A stretch of DNA of 53,399 bases from Elusimicrobia bacterium GWA2_66_18 (GCA_001799675.1 MGTX01000034.1:17463-70861); one strand, 5' to 3'. Positions 44,747 to 52,233 are shown, counted from the stretch's first letter. Notes: generated by a model from the sequence alone, not told the origin. Made by a program: numbers and translations.

Positions 44747-45798
44747 AAGAAACACGCGCGCCGGAGCCGACCGCGGAGGAAATCTCCGCCGAGGCGGAGC
44801 GCCTGTACGGCAAGGGGCTGGCCGATCTCGGCTGGCGGGACCCGGAACTCGAGCGCGCGGCGAGGCTGACATGGAAGATCAATCGTCTGAAGACGGCGCG
44901 CAGCGCCGTCATCGCCGCGCACGTCTACCAGCGCGCGGAGATCATCCTCGGGGTGGCGGACTTCGTCGGCGATTCCTATAAGCTCGCCAAGATGTGCGCC
45001 GAGTCCGACGCCAAGCGCGTGGTCTTCTGCGGCGTGCGTTTCATGGCTGAGACCGCCAAGGTCCTCAATCCGGAGAAGGAGGTGCTGCTCCCCGCGCCCG
45101 AGGCCGGCTGTTCTCTCTCCGAGTCCATCACCGCGGCACAGGTCCGCGCGTTGAAATTAAAGCACCCGGGCGCGCCGGTCGTCACCTACATCAACACTTC
45201 CGTCGAGGTGAAAGCCGAGTCCGACGTGGTCGTGACCTCGGCCAACGCGCCTAAGATCCTGCGCCGGCTGTACGTCCGGCATCCGAAGATCGTGTTCATT
45301 CCCGACGCGATGATGGGAAAGAACCTTGCTTACGAGCTGGGAAAGAAGCTCGGAGAGGAGTTGGTGATCTGGGACGGCTCGTGCATTGTCCACGATCATT
45401 TCGATTCGACCTCCGTCGAGTTCTACCGCAAGATGTATCCCGGCGTGAAGATTCTGGCGCACTTCGAGTGCACTCCGGGCCTGGTCTCGGTGGCGGACTT
45501 CATAGGCGGCACCGGAGACATGATGCAGTGGGTCGCCGACCACAAGGCCCCGTCCTACATGCTGATCACCGAGTGCGGCCTGGGCGACCTCGCCCGCACG
45601 CGCTTCCCGGGAAAGGTCTTCGTGCCCATGTGCCGGCTCTGTCCCTACATGAAAGCCACCGACCTGTCGCGCGTTCTGCGCGCCCTGGAGCGCCCGACGG
45701 CCTCCCAGCGCATCGAGGTCCCGGCCGCGGTGCGCGAGCGCGCGCGGCGGCCCATCAAGAGGATGTTCGAATTGGCCGACGACACCTGCGCCTCGTGA
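44737..45798 (+). CDS. nadA: Quinolinate synthase A
   Basis: A 353-residue 4Fe-4S enzyme that makes quinolinate from iminoaspartate and DHAP for NAD. Cluster Cys appear in APEAGCSLSESI, TECGLGDLA and FVPMCRLCPYMKATDL; NTSVEVKAESDVVVTSANA, WDGSCIVHDHF and LAHFECTPGLVSVADFIGGT complete the pattern. nadB and nadC are not in the window. Being within the suf operon fits its oxygen-labile cluster. Confidence 0.95.
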   Translation: MAVKETRAPEPTAEEISAEAERLYGKGLADLGWRDPELERAARLTWKINRLKTARSAVIAAHVYQRAEIILGVADFVGDSYKLAKMCAESDAKRVVFCGVRFMAETAKVLNPEKEVLLPAPEAGCSLSESITAAQVRALKLKHPGAPVVTYINTSVEVKAESDVVVTSANAPKILRRLYVRHPKIVFIPDAMMGKNLAYELGKKLGEELVIWDGSCIVHDHFDSTSVEFYRKMYPGVKILAHFECTPGLVSVADFIGGTGDMMQWVADHKAPSYMLITECGLGDLARTRFPGKVFVPMCRLCPYMKATDLSRVLRALERPTASQRIEVPAAVRERARRPIKRMFELADDTCAS

Positions 45799-47369
45799 GT
45801 TCGTGGGGCCCTTGGACGGACGAGGCGTTCGCCCGCGCCAAGGCGCAAGACAAGCCCCTCCTGGCCGCGGCCGGCGCGCGCCCTCCGAAGTTGGCGAGAG
45901 AGGTCTCGCAGTCCGTCGCTCGACGCTTCGTCGCCGTCCTGGCCGACCCGGACTCGCGTCCCGACGCGGCCGCGCGCGTCGGCGCCGGCCACCTCGTGGT
46001 GATGGACCCGGACGGGGTTCGGCGAGGGGTGCTCCCGATTTCCTCCGCCGACCTGGGCGCGGCGCTCGAGCGCATGGCCGATGAGGCCTCCTTCGCCTCC
46101 TCCGGACGTCCCGAGGACCCCGCGCCGGCCTGGAGCGCAGCGGTCCCGCCCAAATCGCTCGGTTCGGCCCCGGACGAGACCTGCCTGGAGGAGGCCTTCG
46201 CCGAAGCGCGGTCCGCGGCCGCGGCCGGCGGCGTCGCCGTCGAGGTCCTGGAGGCTCTCGCCTACGCGGTTTCAGAGAGGAACGACGCGCGGGCCCTGCC
46301 GTTGTTGGAACAGGGAGTCGATGCCCTCCTGAGCGGCCCGCTCTGGGACGCCGCGAACGGGGCGTTCCGCGCGCTCGGGGAGTCGCCTCTGCGGGCCAAC
46401 GCGCGCCGAGTCCGCCTGCTCTGGGACGTCCACGCCTTGACCGGCGCGGACCGTTGGCGCCGCTCCGTCGAGGCCGCGACCCGCTACCTCCTGCACGCGC
46501 TCTACGACCCGCGCCTCGGCTCCTTTCTCAGCGCGCCCGCCCCGAAGTCTCCCGTCCACACGGCCGACGGCAACGCCCAGGCCGTCCTAGCGTTGCTGCG
46601 CGCCTCGGCCTTCGACGTTCCCGGCGCACCGCAAGCCGCCGGCAAGGCCCTCTCCTTTCTCCAGGGCCTCTACGACCCGATCCTCGGCTTGCGGCACTCG
46701 GCGGGCGGCGGGGGGGAAGAGGTCTGCGGACTGCTAGGCGACGCCGCCTGGAGCGCGCTCGCCTTCACCGAGGCCTTCCAGGCGACGGGCGACAAAGCGC
46801 ACCGAGAGTTCGCCGACGTCCTCCTGCGCTTCCTCTTCCAGGAGCTATGGGAACGCGACAACGGCGGATTCCTCGACCGCGTGCCGCGCGCAAGCGACCC
46901 GGCGATCCTGCGCGAAACCCGCCTGGACCCGGGGCTCAACGCCGTGGCGCTGGAGGTCTGCTGGCGCCTCCACCATCTCAAGGGCAACGCGAACTACCGC
47001 CGCTGGCTCGATTGGGCCTTGAGGGGGCTCTGGTCTCTCTGCGGCGCGGACGCGGCCGGGCGCGCGGGCTTAGCCAGGGTGGCGGACATGGCCGCTCGCG
47101 GGCGTCTGGACCTGGAGTTGGTCGGCCGTCCCGGCGAGACGCTCTCCGCAGCGCTGCTCGCGGCGGCGCGGCGCGCCTACGCGCCGCGGGCCATCGTCTC
47201 CTTCGTGGATCCCGACGACCAGGGCTACATCATGGCGCACAAGCTGACCGCGGACTCCTACCCGCGCCTCTTCGGCTGCGGGACGGACTTGCGGCGCCTG
47301 TCCGACTCGGCCGAGCCTTCCGGCGTGGCCGCGGTCCTTTGCGCGATGCGCGCGGCGGAGGGGGTCTGA
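45795..47369 (+). CDS. YyaL/SSP411-like protein with a degenerate thioredoxin domain
   Basis: A 524-residue protein. The N-terminal 110 residues (SSWGPWTDEAFARAKAQDKP) recall the DUF255 thioredoxin domain of YyaL but are shorter and lack the CxxC. The rest is an (alpha/alpha) barrel like N-acylglucosamine epimerase-type domains: DGNAQAVLALLRAS, LLGDAAWSALAFTEAFQATG, FLFQELWERDNGGFLDR. Function of the family is not settled. GTG start overlaps nadA stop (GTGA). Confidence 0.7.
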   Translation: MSSWGPWTDEAFARAKAQDKPLLAAAGARPPKLAREVSQSVARRFVAVLADPDSRPDAAARVGAGHLVVMDPDGVRRGVLPISSADLGAALERMADEASFASSGRPEDPAPAWSAAVPPKSLGSAPDETCLEEAFAEARSAAAAGGVAVEVLEALAYAVSERNDARALPLLEQGVDALLSGPLWDAANGAFRALGESPLRANARRVRLLWDVHALTGADRWRRSVEAATRYLLHALYDPRLGSFLSAPAPKSPVHTADGNAQAVLALLRASAFDVPGAPQAAGKALSFLQGLYDPILGLRHSAGGGGEEVCGLLGDAAWSALAFTEAFQATGDKAHREFADVLLRFLFQELWERDNGGFLDRVPRASDPAILRETRLDPGLNAVALEVCWRLHHLKGNANYRRWLDWALRGLWSLCGADAAGRAGLARVADMAARGRLDLELVGRPGETLSAALLAAARRAYAPRAIVSFVDPDDQGYIMAHKLTADSYPRLFGCGTDLRRLSDSAEPSGVAAVLCAMRAAEGV

Positions 47370-47371
47370 AC

Positions 47372-48553
47372 GTGGCCCGGCCCAAGCGCTTCGCGGACGC
47401 CATCTCGACGGAGAAGGACTGGCGCAAGGCCGTCGCCGAGGCCGCGCGCGCCGCGCGCGCCAAGCTCGGCCCCTCGCCCTGCGACCTGGCCCTGGTCTTC
47501 GTCTCCCAGGCCTGGGACGACTTCGACCCACGCAAGCTCTCGCCCTTGCTGGCCAAGCACCTGGCCCCTCTGCACACCCTCGGCTGCAACGCGAGCGGCG
47601 TTCTGGCGGGGCGGCGCGAGGTGGAGGGCAAGCCTGCCGTCGCCATCCTCGCCATGAGCCTGCCGGATGTGCGCGTACACGGATTTATTCTCGCGCCGAA
47701 GGAACTCGAGCGCATGGAGGACGGTCGCGCCTTGGTGGCCTGCCTCGACCTTTACCCGACCGACCGCCCCAAGTTCCTGGCCTTCTGCGACCCGGCGTCC
47801 TGCGATCCCGAGCGCCTGGCGGCCCTCTGCAACCAGGCCTACCCGGGCGCGCCGCTCATCGGGGGGCTCTCCAGCGGTCCGCTGCTGCGGCGTTCGGCCT
47901 GGATGATCCTGGACACGGAGGTCGTCGAATCAGGCACGGCGGCGGTGGCGCTCACAGGTCCAATCGAGTTCCAGACCGTGGTCGCGCAGGGCTGCCGGCC
48001 CATCGGCGAGGCGCTGGTCATCACGCGAGCCGAAGACCGCGTCCTTTACGAGTTGGGCGGTCGCCCGCCGCTGGAGGTCCTGCGCGAGACTCTCTCGAGC
48101 TGCACGCCCGAGGACCAACGCCTGGCGCGCAAAGCCCTCTTCGCGGGCCTGCTCATAGACGAGAAGCGCGCCGGCGCGCGGCGCGGCGATTTCCTGATCC
48201 GCAATCTCCTTGGTTTCGACCAGGACATGGGTTCATTGAAGGTGGGGGCATCGCTGCGCCGAGGCCAGACCATGCAGTTTCAGTTGCGCGACGCGCAGAC
48301 TTCCGATTCGGACCTTAAATCGATGCTCGCGGCTCTGCCCGACGCGGGCTCGGCGCCTCGAGGCGCGCTTCTCGTCAACTGCTGCGGCCGCGGCCAGGGC
48401 CTCTACGGCGATGGAGATCATGATTCGGCTCTCGTCCAATCGATGAGGGGTCCGATGCCGATGGCCGGGTTCTTCGCCAGCGGAGAATACGGCCCCGTGG
48501 ACGGGCGAAACTTCGTCCACGGCTCCACCAGCAGCCTCGTCGTCATCCGCTAA
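47372..48553 (+). CDS. FIST-domain sensory protein
   Basis: A 393-residue protein with FIST N and C domains: CDLALVFVSQAWDDFDP, TLGCNASGVLAGRREVEGK, PLIGGLSSGP, GPIEFQTVVAQGCRPIG, and the C-terminal LLVNCCGRGQGLYGDGDHD plus AGFFASGEYGP. FIST domains bind small ligands such as amino acids and usually belong to signalling proteins, but no kinase or cyclase domain is attached. GTG start with GGAGGGGG before it. Last gene of the suf-headed run. Confidence 0.88.
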   Translation: MARPKRFADAISTEKDWRKAVAEAARAARAKLGPSPCDLALVFVSQAWDDFDPRKLSPLLAKHLAPLHTLGCNASGVLAGRREVEGKPAVAILAMSLPDVRVHGFILAPKELERMEDGRALVACLDLYPTDRPKFLAFCDPASCDPERLAALCNQAYPGAPLIGGLSSGPLLRRSAWMILDTEVVESGTAAVALTGPIEFQTVVAQGCRPIGEALVITRAEDRVLYELGGRPPLEVLRETLSSCTPEDQRLARKALFAGLLIDEKRAGARRGDFLIRNLLGFDQDMGSLKVGASLRRGQTMQFQLRDAQTSDSDLKSMLAALPDAGSAPRGALLVNCCGRGQGLYGDGDHDSALVQSMRGPMPMAGFFASGEYGPVDGRNFVHGSTSSLVVIR

Positions 48554-48560
48554 GCGGACG

Positions 48561-49265
48561 TCAGCGGCGGGCGGTCAGGCGCGGGGCCAGGCGTTCGGCG
48601 GTGTCGGGGGAGGGGTCCACGCGGCGCGCGTCGAGGTCCACCTCGAACTCCAGGGAGGGGTCTGCCTGCGTCGGCCGGAAGCTCACGCGGTAGGTCTTCT
48701 CCCCGGTGCGCTCCGCCGTCCAGGCAGGACGGGCGCCAGGCAACTCCGAGGGCTGGCGCAGGCGCTCTATGATGGGAAGGTCGTCGCCCGGCACGCGCCA
48801 CTCGTGGAGCAGGGCGATGGCCTCATTGCCGCGGTCGTCGTCTGCGGAGATCTGCAGCGCCGGGTCGGCGCACAGGACGGGCGCGGGGATCTCATTGGCG
48901 GGCGGAGCCGCGGGACGACGCGCGGGCAACTGCGAGGCGACGGCGAAGACGGCGAGTGCCGCGTAGGGCGCCCATCGCGCCAGGCGGATCCGGCCGCGCG
49001 CGGCGCCCGCCGGGAAGGAGGTCGCCGCAGCTCGCGCCGAGTCCAAGGCGCCCCCTTCCACGACGGGCGTTGAGACGGCGACGGCTTCCGGGGCGGGCGA
49101 AGCCGTCATCCGGCGCAGGGCGTCCAACTCCTCGCGCAGGCGCCGCAGTTTATCGCGCTGGGTGTAGAATCTCGCGCGGGCACCGTTGACGGTCTCGCGC
49201 AGCCCCAGCGCCTTGTCGCGCAGGTTCGTGAGGTCAGAGGCGTCGGCCGGGCGTTCGTGGGACAT
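48561..49265 (-). CDS. Coiled-coil membrane-anchored protein, unknown
   Basis: A 234-residue protein starting at the ATG 49265. An N-terminal coiled coil (about residues 14-55, rich in Arg, Leu and Glu) is followed by an Ala-rich linker, one membrane helix (about 95-112, WAPYAALAVFAVASQL), and a soluble C-terminal domain (FRPTQADPSLEFEVDLDARR). No family recognised. A TATACT (49283-49278) lies 12 bases upstream of the ATG. Its 3' end is seven bases from the convergent FIST gene. Confidence 0.6.
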   Translation of the reverse strand: MSHERPADASDLTNLRDKALGLRETVNGARARFYTQRDKLRRLREELDALRRMTASPAPEAVAVSTPVVEGGALDSARAAATSFPAGAARGRIRLARWAPYAALAVFAVASQLPARRPAAPPANEIPAPVLCADPALQISADDDRGNEAIALLHEWRVPGDDLPIIERLRQPSELPGARPAWTAERTGEKTYRVSFRPTQADPSLEFEVDLDARRVDPSPDTAERLAPRLTARR

Positions 49266-49327
49266 GGGGACGCAGCCAGTATAGCCGCGCCCTATTAAGG
49301 AAAAATGTCGCGCCCGTGAACGGATTG

Positions 49328-50209
49328 TTACGCGCCCTTGAGGGCCGCGATGCGGACTTCGAGCGGCGGGTGGGTGGAGAGCAGGGCCATGAAGCCTCCC
49401 GTCTTCCCGGCGATCTTGAGGCTGGCGTAGGCGGTCTGGCTCTCGAGGGGCTCGTAGCGCCTCTGGAGGGCCTCCAGGGCGGCGATCATGCCGCCTCTGC
49501 CGGCCAGCCTGGCGCCGCCCGCGTCCGCGCGAAACTCGCGCCGGCGCGAGAACCAGGCGACGACCACCATGCCCAGCAGGCTGAGGGCGATCTCCAGCGC
49601 GAGGGTGACCGCGAACTGGACCATACGGCGGTTGTCGCGCTCCATGTTCTGAGCCACGGCGAAGGCGATGACGCGGGCTAGGAACATGACGAAGGCGTTG
49701 ACCACGCCCTGGATGAGGGTCATCGTGACCATGTCGCCGTTGGCGACGTGGGTGAGCTCGTGGGCCAGCACGCCCTCCAGTTCGGGGCGGCTCATGGATC
49801 CCAGCAGGCCCGTTGAAACCGCGACCAGGGCGCGGGACTTGGTGGGGCCGGTGGCGAAGGCGTTGAGCTCGGGGCTCTCGTAGATGCCGACCTCGGGCAT
49901 GACGGGCAGGCCGGCGGTCTGGGCCAGGCGGTGGACGGTCTGGAGCAGTTCCATGGACTCGCCTCGGGCCTCCTGCGGGTCGATGACTTGCACCCCCATG
50001 GACCACTTGGCGACGATGCGCGAAAGGCCCAGGGAAATGAAGGCGCCGCCCATGCCCCATATGAGGCAGAAGGTCATCAGCGCGCCGTAGTCGAGGCCCC
50101 GGGCGGAGAGGTAGGGGCGCACGCCCAGGAACTGGAGGGTGATGGAAAGGGTCGCCACCACCAGCAGGTTGACGGCCATGAAGAGGAAGACGCGCTTAAA
50201 CCAGGTCAT
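49328..50209 (-). CDS. htpX: Membrane zinc metalloprotease HtpX
   Basis: A 293-residue M48 protease. Two N-terminal membrane helices (VFLFMAVNLLVVATLSITL and the segment near 42-62), zinc motif VLAHELTHVANGD, two further helices, and the third ligand region RREFRADAGGARLAG. It degrades damaged membrane proteins, complementary to FtsH. ATG with GAGGTG eight bases upstream and a recognisable promoter. It is the last ordinary chromosomal gene before the cassette region. Confidence 0.95.
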   Translation of the reverse strand: MTWFKRVFLFMAVNLLVVATLSITLQFLGVRPYLSARGLDYGALMTFCLIWGMGGAFISLGLSRIVAKWSMGVQVIDPQEARGESMELLQTVHRLAQTAGLPVMPEVGIYESPELNAFATGPTKSRALVAVSTGLLGSMSRPELEGVLAHELTHVANGDMVTMTLIQGVVNAFVMFLARVIAFAVAQNMERDNRRMVQFAVTLALEIALSLLGMVVVAWFSRRREFRADAGGARLAGRGGMIAALEALQRRYEPLESQTAYASLKIAGKTGGFMALLSTHPPLEVRIAALKGA

Positions 50210-50233
50210 TGTTGTTCACCTCGATGCTTAAGT

Positions 50234-50263
50234 AGTTTAGTCTTGAATTGCCCTCCGCGTCAA
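50234..50263 (-). promoter_or_regulatory. htpX promoter
   Basis: TTGACG (50263-50258), 18-base spacer, TAAACT (50239-50234) on the minus strand, then GAGGTG and the ATG. The remaining 106 bases up to the attC-like site (50264-50369) hold no recognisable gene. Confidence 0.6.
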
Positions 50264-50369
50264 GGCGATCTTCTTCAGAGACAGCCCTGAGAGAGAGCCC
50301 TGCCGAAATCACTAAGGAGTTGAATCCATCCGCGTTGCGCTTCCGTAGCAAACCCGGCCTGAATGGTCC

Positions 50370-50449
50370 GCCCAACGCTACGTTCTGCCGCGCGCGCTAC
50401 AGGAACTCCCGTAAAGAAAGCGCGCGTCGGCACAAGCGCTGAGTTCGGC
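50370..50449 (-). other. attC-like integron recombination site A
   Basis: Read on the minus strand: R'' GCCGAAC (50449-50443), L'' TTGTGCCG, an unpaired A, stem CGCGCGC, a 22-base loop, stem GCGCGCG, L' CGGCAGAA, and R' GTTGGGC (50376-50370, a perfect GTTRRRY). L''/L' pair at 7 of 8 positions and the inner stem at 7 of 7. The extra A in the L'' arm is a hallmark that sets attC polarity. It starts one base after the stop of the antitoxin gene at 50451, as cassette attC sites do. It marks the left end of the cassette array next to htpX. Confidence 0.75.
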
Positions 50450-50450
50450 C

Positions 50451-50726
50451 TCATTTGGCCGCAAGACGTCCCGATGCATATCGGTGGAGGACGCTTCCCA
50501 TAAGGGTTTGATAGGGGATGCCTTCTGCAACAGCGATGGCTTGTAATTCCTCCAGATCCTTGGAGGAAATGCGGATGTTAACTCTCCGGTCCTTTCGCAG
50601 GGTGTTCTTCGCGTACTGACGATGCCGGGAAATCTCCTGTTTTGGATTTTTCACGGACTTCCACTCACCCCGTTCAAAGGAATCAAGAGTGCTTTGCTCT
50701 TCTTTATCCAACTTAATCTTCTTCAT
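50451..50726 (-). CDS. CopG-like (COG5304-type) antitoxin
   Basis: A 91-residue protein. A disordered charged N-terminus leads to a ribbon-helix-helix of the CopG type: RVNIRISSKDLEELQAIAVA then EGIPYQTLMGSVLHRYASG. It would bind operator DNA and neutralise the toxin encoded just upstream, whose stop it overlaps by 14 bases. First module of the cassette array from the left. Confidence 0.85.
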   Translation of the reverse strand: MKKIKLDKEEQSTLDSFERGEWKSVKNPKQEISRHRQYAKNTLRKDRRVNIRISSKDLEELQAIAVAEGIPYQTLMGSVLHRYASGRLAAK

Positions 50727-51018
50727 CTAAGCCTCCCAGAAAATCTCGAGTCGCCTTTCGGCTGGGGATAATGGTTTTGAGAAATCTGCCCTCATTTGAA
50801 TCGACGAATGGGACAAGATAAGCGTAGTTGCCTGCTTGGACCACAAGAACGCGTTGATTGGGATACTTGAAGGGGTTCGGATGATCGTATACGCCGAGAA
50901 CATCGCCTCGTTCAATGTGCATCACAATCTGCTCGAAACTTACGCCACGTTCAGCCCTGAGGCGCTCGTTTTTCTCCGAATCCCACTTATAGTAGTCCAC
51001 ACTAAGATTGTATTGCAT
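50713..51018 (-). CDS. BrnT-like toxin
   Basis: A 101-residue protein. YYKWDSEKNERLRAERGVSF, HIERGDVLGVYDHPNPFKY, QRVLVVQAGNYAYLVPFVDS and FLKTIIPSRKATRDFL match the family of small toxins paired with COG5304 antitoxins; it shares the BrnT-like RNase fold by pattern. I chose the ATG at 51018, which gives the usual length. Toxin gene first, antitoxin second, overlapping. Confidence 0.8.
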   Translation of the reverse strand: MQYNLSVDYYKWDSEKNERLRAERGVSFEQIVMHIERGDVLGVYDHPNPFKYPNQRVLVVQAGNYAYLVPFVDSNEGRFLKTIIPSRKATRDFLGGLDEED

Positions 51019-51039
51019 TGTGTGCTTTTTGGCAACAGT

Positions 51040-51088
51040 ATTGAACCATTGGATAGGCCGAACGCCACGCTCTATCCATTGGTTAGGG
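51040..51088 (-). other. Degenerate attC-like inverted repeat B
   Basis: On the minus strand CCCTAAC (51088-51082) and GTTCAAT (51046-51040) flank an inverted repeat CAATGGATAG / CTATCCAATG (9 of 10), again with an unpaired A after the 5' arm. Both R boxes miss the consensus by one base and do not pair with each other, and the site is only 49 bases, so it is an eroded or short attC. The TAA stop of the upstream antitoxin lies inside its R''. Confidence 0.45.
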
Positions 51089-51319
51089 CAATGGGTGACG
51101 AGTTGCGTAGGCATCAATCAGCTTGCGGATCATCTTCTGATAGGGCGTGTGATACTTCTGCGCTGCCTTCTTAAAGAAGGCAACGCTCGACTTGCTGAGC
51201 GTCATGGTTACCTTCACGCTCTCCTCCTTGAAGGCAAGTTCTTCAGGAGGGGGCAGGAAATCCCTGACCACGCTCAGCTCGCCCAGGGGTTCATCCGTGT
51301 ATTTGATTTTCTTTTTCAT
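51083..51319 (-). CDS. BrnA-type antitoxin
   Basis: A 78-residue protein starting at the ATG 51319. The C-terminal ribbon-helix-helix is VKVTMTLSKSSVAFFKKAAQ then KYHTPYQKMIRKLIDAYA. It is preceded by ELAFKEESV. It overlaps the BrnT gene by 29 bases, the normal order being toxin then antitoxin. The antitoxin probably represses the module through the palindrome at 51589-51607. Confidence 0.85.
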   Translation of the reverse strand: MKKKIKYTDEPLGELSVVRDFLPPPEELAFKEESVKVTMTLSKSSVAFFKKAAQKYHTPYQKMIRKLIDAYATRHPLP

Positions 51320-51575
51320 AAAGAGCCTTCCCTTTTCTCCAGTAGCCCGCTCCAAAGAGGCGGATCCTATTCTCTCTGTACGTGAACCGAACGGTGAGGA
51401 TTCCGTCACCGACGCGGCCGAAGCAATAAAACCGCTTTTCCTTCTGACTGTGCTCAAGATCTTCCGCAATGACTCTTTTGGCATCCGCGAATGCGTGTTG
51501 GGCCGTTTCAAACGATACGCCGTGCTTATGCTGGTTCTCCCGGTCTTTGCTCTCGTCCCATTCAAAATGAATCAT
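51291..51575 (-). CDS. BrnT family toxin
   Basis: A 94-residue RelE-fold RNase toxin. Signature: HFEWDESKDRENQHKHGVSF, then RFYCFGRVGDGILTVRFTYR and RIRLFGAGYWRKGKALYE. The length and pattern are those of Brucella BrnT. The ATG is close to a TATACT -10 overlapping a palindromic operator. Low GC compared with the chromosome to the left. Confidence 0.92.
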   Translation of the reverse strand: MIHFEWDESKDRENQHKHGVSFETAQHAFADAKRVIAEDLEHSQKEKRFYCFGRVGDGILTVRFTYRENRIRLFGAGYWRKGKALYEKENQIHG

Positions 51576-51586
51576 GCGCTTCTTTA

Positions 51587-51607
51587 AGTATACATCGAGT
51601 ATGTATA
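51587..51607 (-). promoter_or_regulatory. Promoter/operator of the BrnT-BrnA module
   Basis: Perfect inverted repeat TATACAT-5-ATGTATA (51589-51607) overlapping a TATACT -10 (51592-51587) on the minus strand, 11 bases before the brnT ATG. The position fits autorepression by the antitoxin. Confidence 0.65.
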
Positions 51608-51669
51608 AATAGCCATACTTGTTTATGGTCTAAAACAAGCCGTTTCGCCGTTATGATTTGACCGAATTG

Positions 51670-51744
51670 CCCTAACGCCGGGCTGAACGGCGGCGGCTAT
51701 TGGAATTCCTCACTGGCCGCCGTCCGTTCAAGCCGATGTTAGGC
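51670..51744 (-). other. attC-like integron recombination site C (best preserved)
   Basis: On the minus strand: R'' GCCTAAC (51744-51738, perfect RYYYAAC), spacer, L'' TGAACGG, an unpaired A, stem CGGCGGC, an 18-base loop, stem GCCGCCG, L' CCGTTCA, spacer, R' GTTAGGG (51676-51670, one base off GTTRRRY). L''/L' and the inner stem pair perfectly. R'' starts four bases after the relE stop, exactly where the attC of a cassette should be. Same polarity and same extrahelical A as site A. Confidence 0.85.
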
Positions 51745-51748
51745 GGCT

Positions 51749-52006
51749 TCACAAGTTCCTGTAAGTCCGTTCGTTTCTCCGCAGAACTCTGAGAATCGTG
51801 ACCACCCTTTCCAAATCCTGGACGGCGTACAGAACTCGCCAATTTCCCACCCGAATCCGATGGAGCTTATCTTGCAGCTTCTTGGCCCCGTGCGGACGGG
51901 GGCCGGTCCCAAGCCCGATGATATGCTGCTCAAGTCGTGACAGATCAGGCCCCATGATGCGATCCAGATCGCGCCGTGCCGTTCGCGCAATCTCGACCTT
52001 ATACAC
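51749..52006 (-). CDS. RelE/ParE family toxin
   Basis: An 85-residue protein of the RelE fold: VEIARTARRDLDRIM, LGTGPRPHGAKKLQDKLHRI, RVGNWRVLYAVQDLERVV and ILRVLRRNERTY. These are the typical strands and basic residues of RelE-like mRNA interferases. GTG start overlapping the antitoxin gene by eight bases. Followed immediately by attC-like site C. Confidence 0.92.
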   Translation of the reverse strand: MYKVEIARTARRDLDRIMGPDLSRLEQHIIGLGTGPRPHGAKKLQDKLHRIRVGNWRVLYAVQDLERVVTILRVLRRNERTYRNL

Positions 52007-52232
52007 TTTTCTTTCGCTTCGAAAAATACTCCCGCGCCGGGATGGCCGTTTCTGCCACCTTCGAATGTGTCGCCCATGCCTTTCGCGCGACCTTCAAGTC
52101 AGCGAGATCCTCTTCATAGAGGCGTTCCGCGGCTTCCCTGAGAAGATTGGCCATAGAACACGCCCTTTCAATCGCCAGGTGTCTTAGACTGGCGTGCAAC
52201 TCCTTTGGCAGGAAAATGGTTGTTCGTATCAT
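51999..52232 (-). CDS. Ribbon-helix-helix antitoxin of the RelE module
   Basis: A 77-residue protein starting at the ATG 52232. N-terminal RHH: IRTTIFLPKELHASLRHLAI then ERACSMANLLREAAERLY. The acidic and then basic C-terminal tail would wrap the toxin. Here the antitoxin gene comes first, unlike the other three modules. Strong promoter with an inverted repeat directly upstream. Confidence 0.88.
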   Translation of the reverse strand: MIRTTIFLPKELHASLRHLAIERACSMANLLREAAERLYEEDLADLKVARKAWATHSKVAETAIPAREYFSKRKKSV

Positions 52233-52233
52233 T

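Noticed and set aside
48561-50060. A 499-residue open frame on the minus strand spanning htpX and the coiled-coil protein
   Set aside because: Only the part from 49265 down is in the frame of a plausible protein; the upstream part is an Arg/Pro/His-rich out-of-frame reading of htpX, whose own frame has clear HELTH and membrane motifs.
50248-50442. Plus-strand frame of 64 residues between htpX and the first antitoxin
   Set aside because: It reads through the htpX promoter and the attC-like stem-loop, has a TTG start without a ribosome site and no recognisable domain.
51040-51088. Stem-loop read as a Rho-independent terminator of the BrnA gene
   Set aside because: No T-run after the stem on the minus strand, and the unpaired A and flanking AAC/GTT are better explained as an eroded attC.
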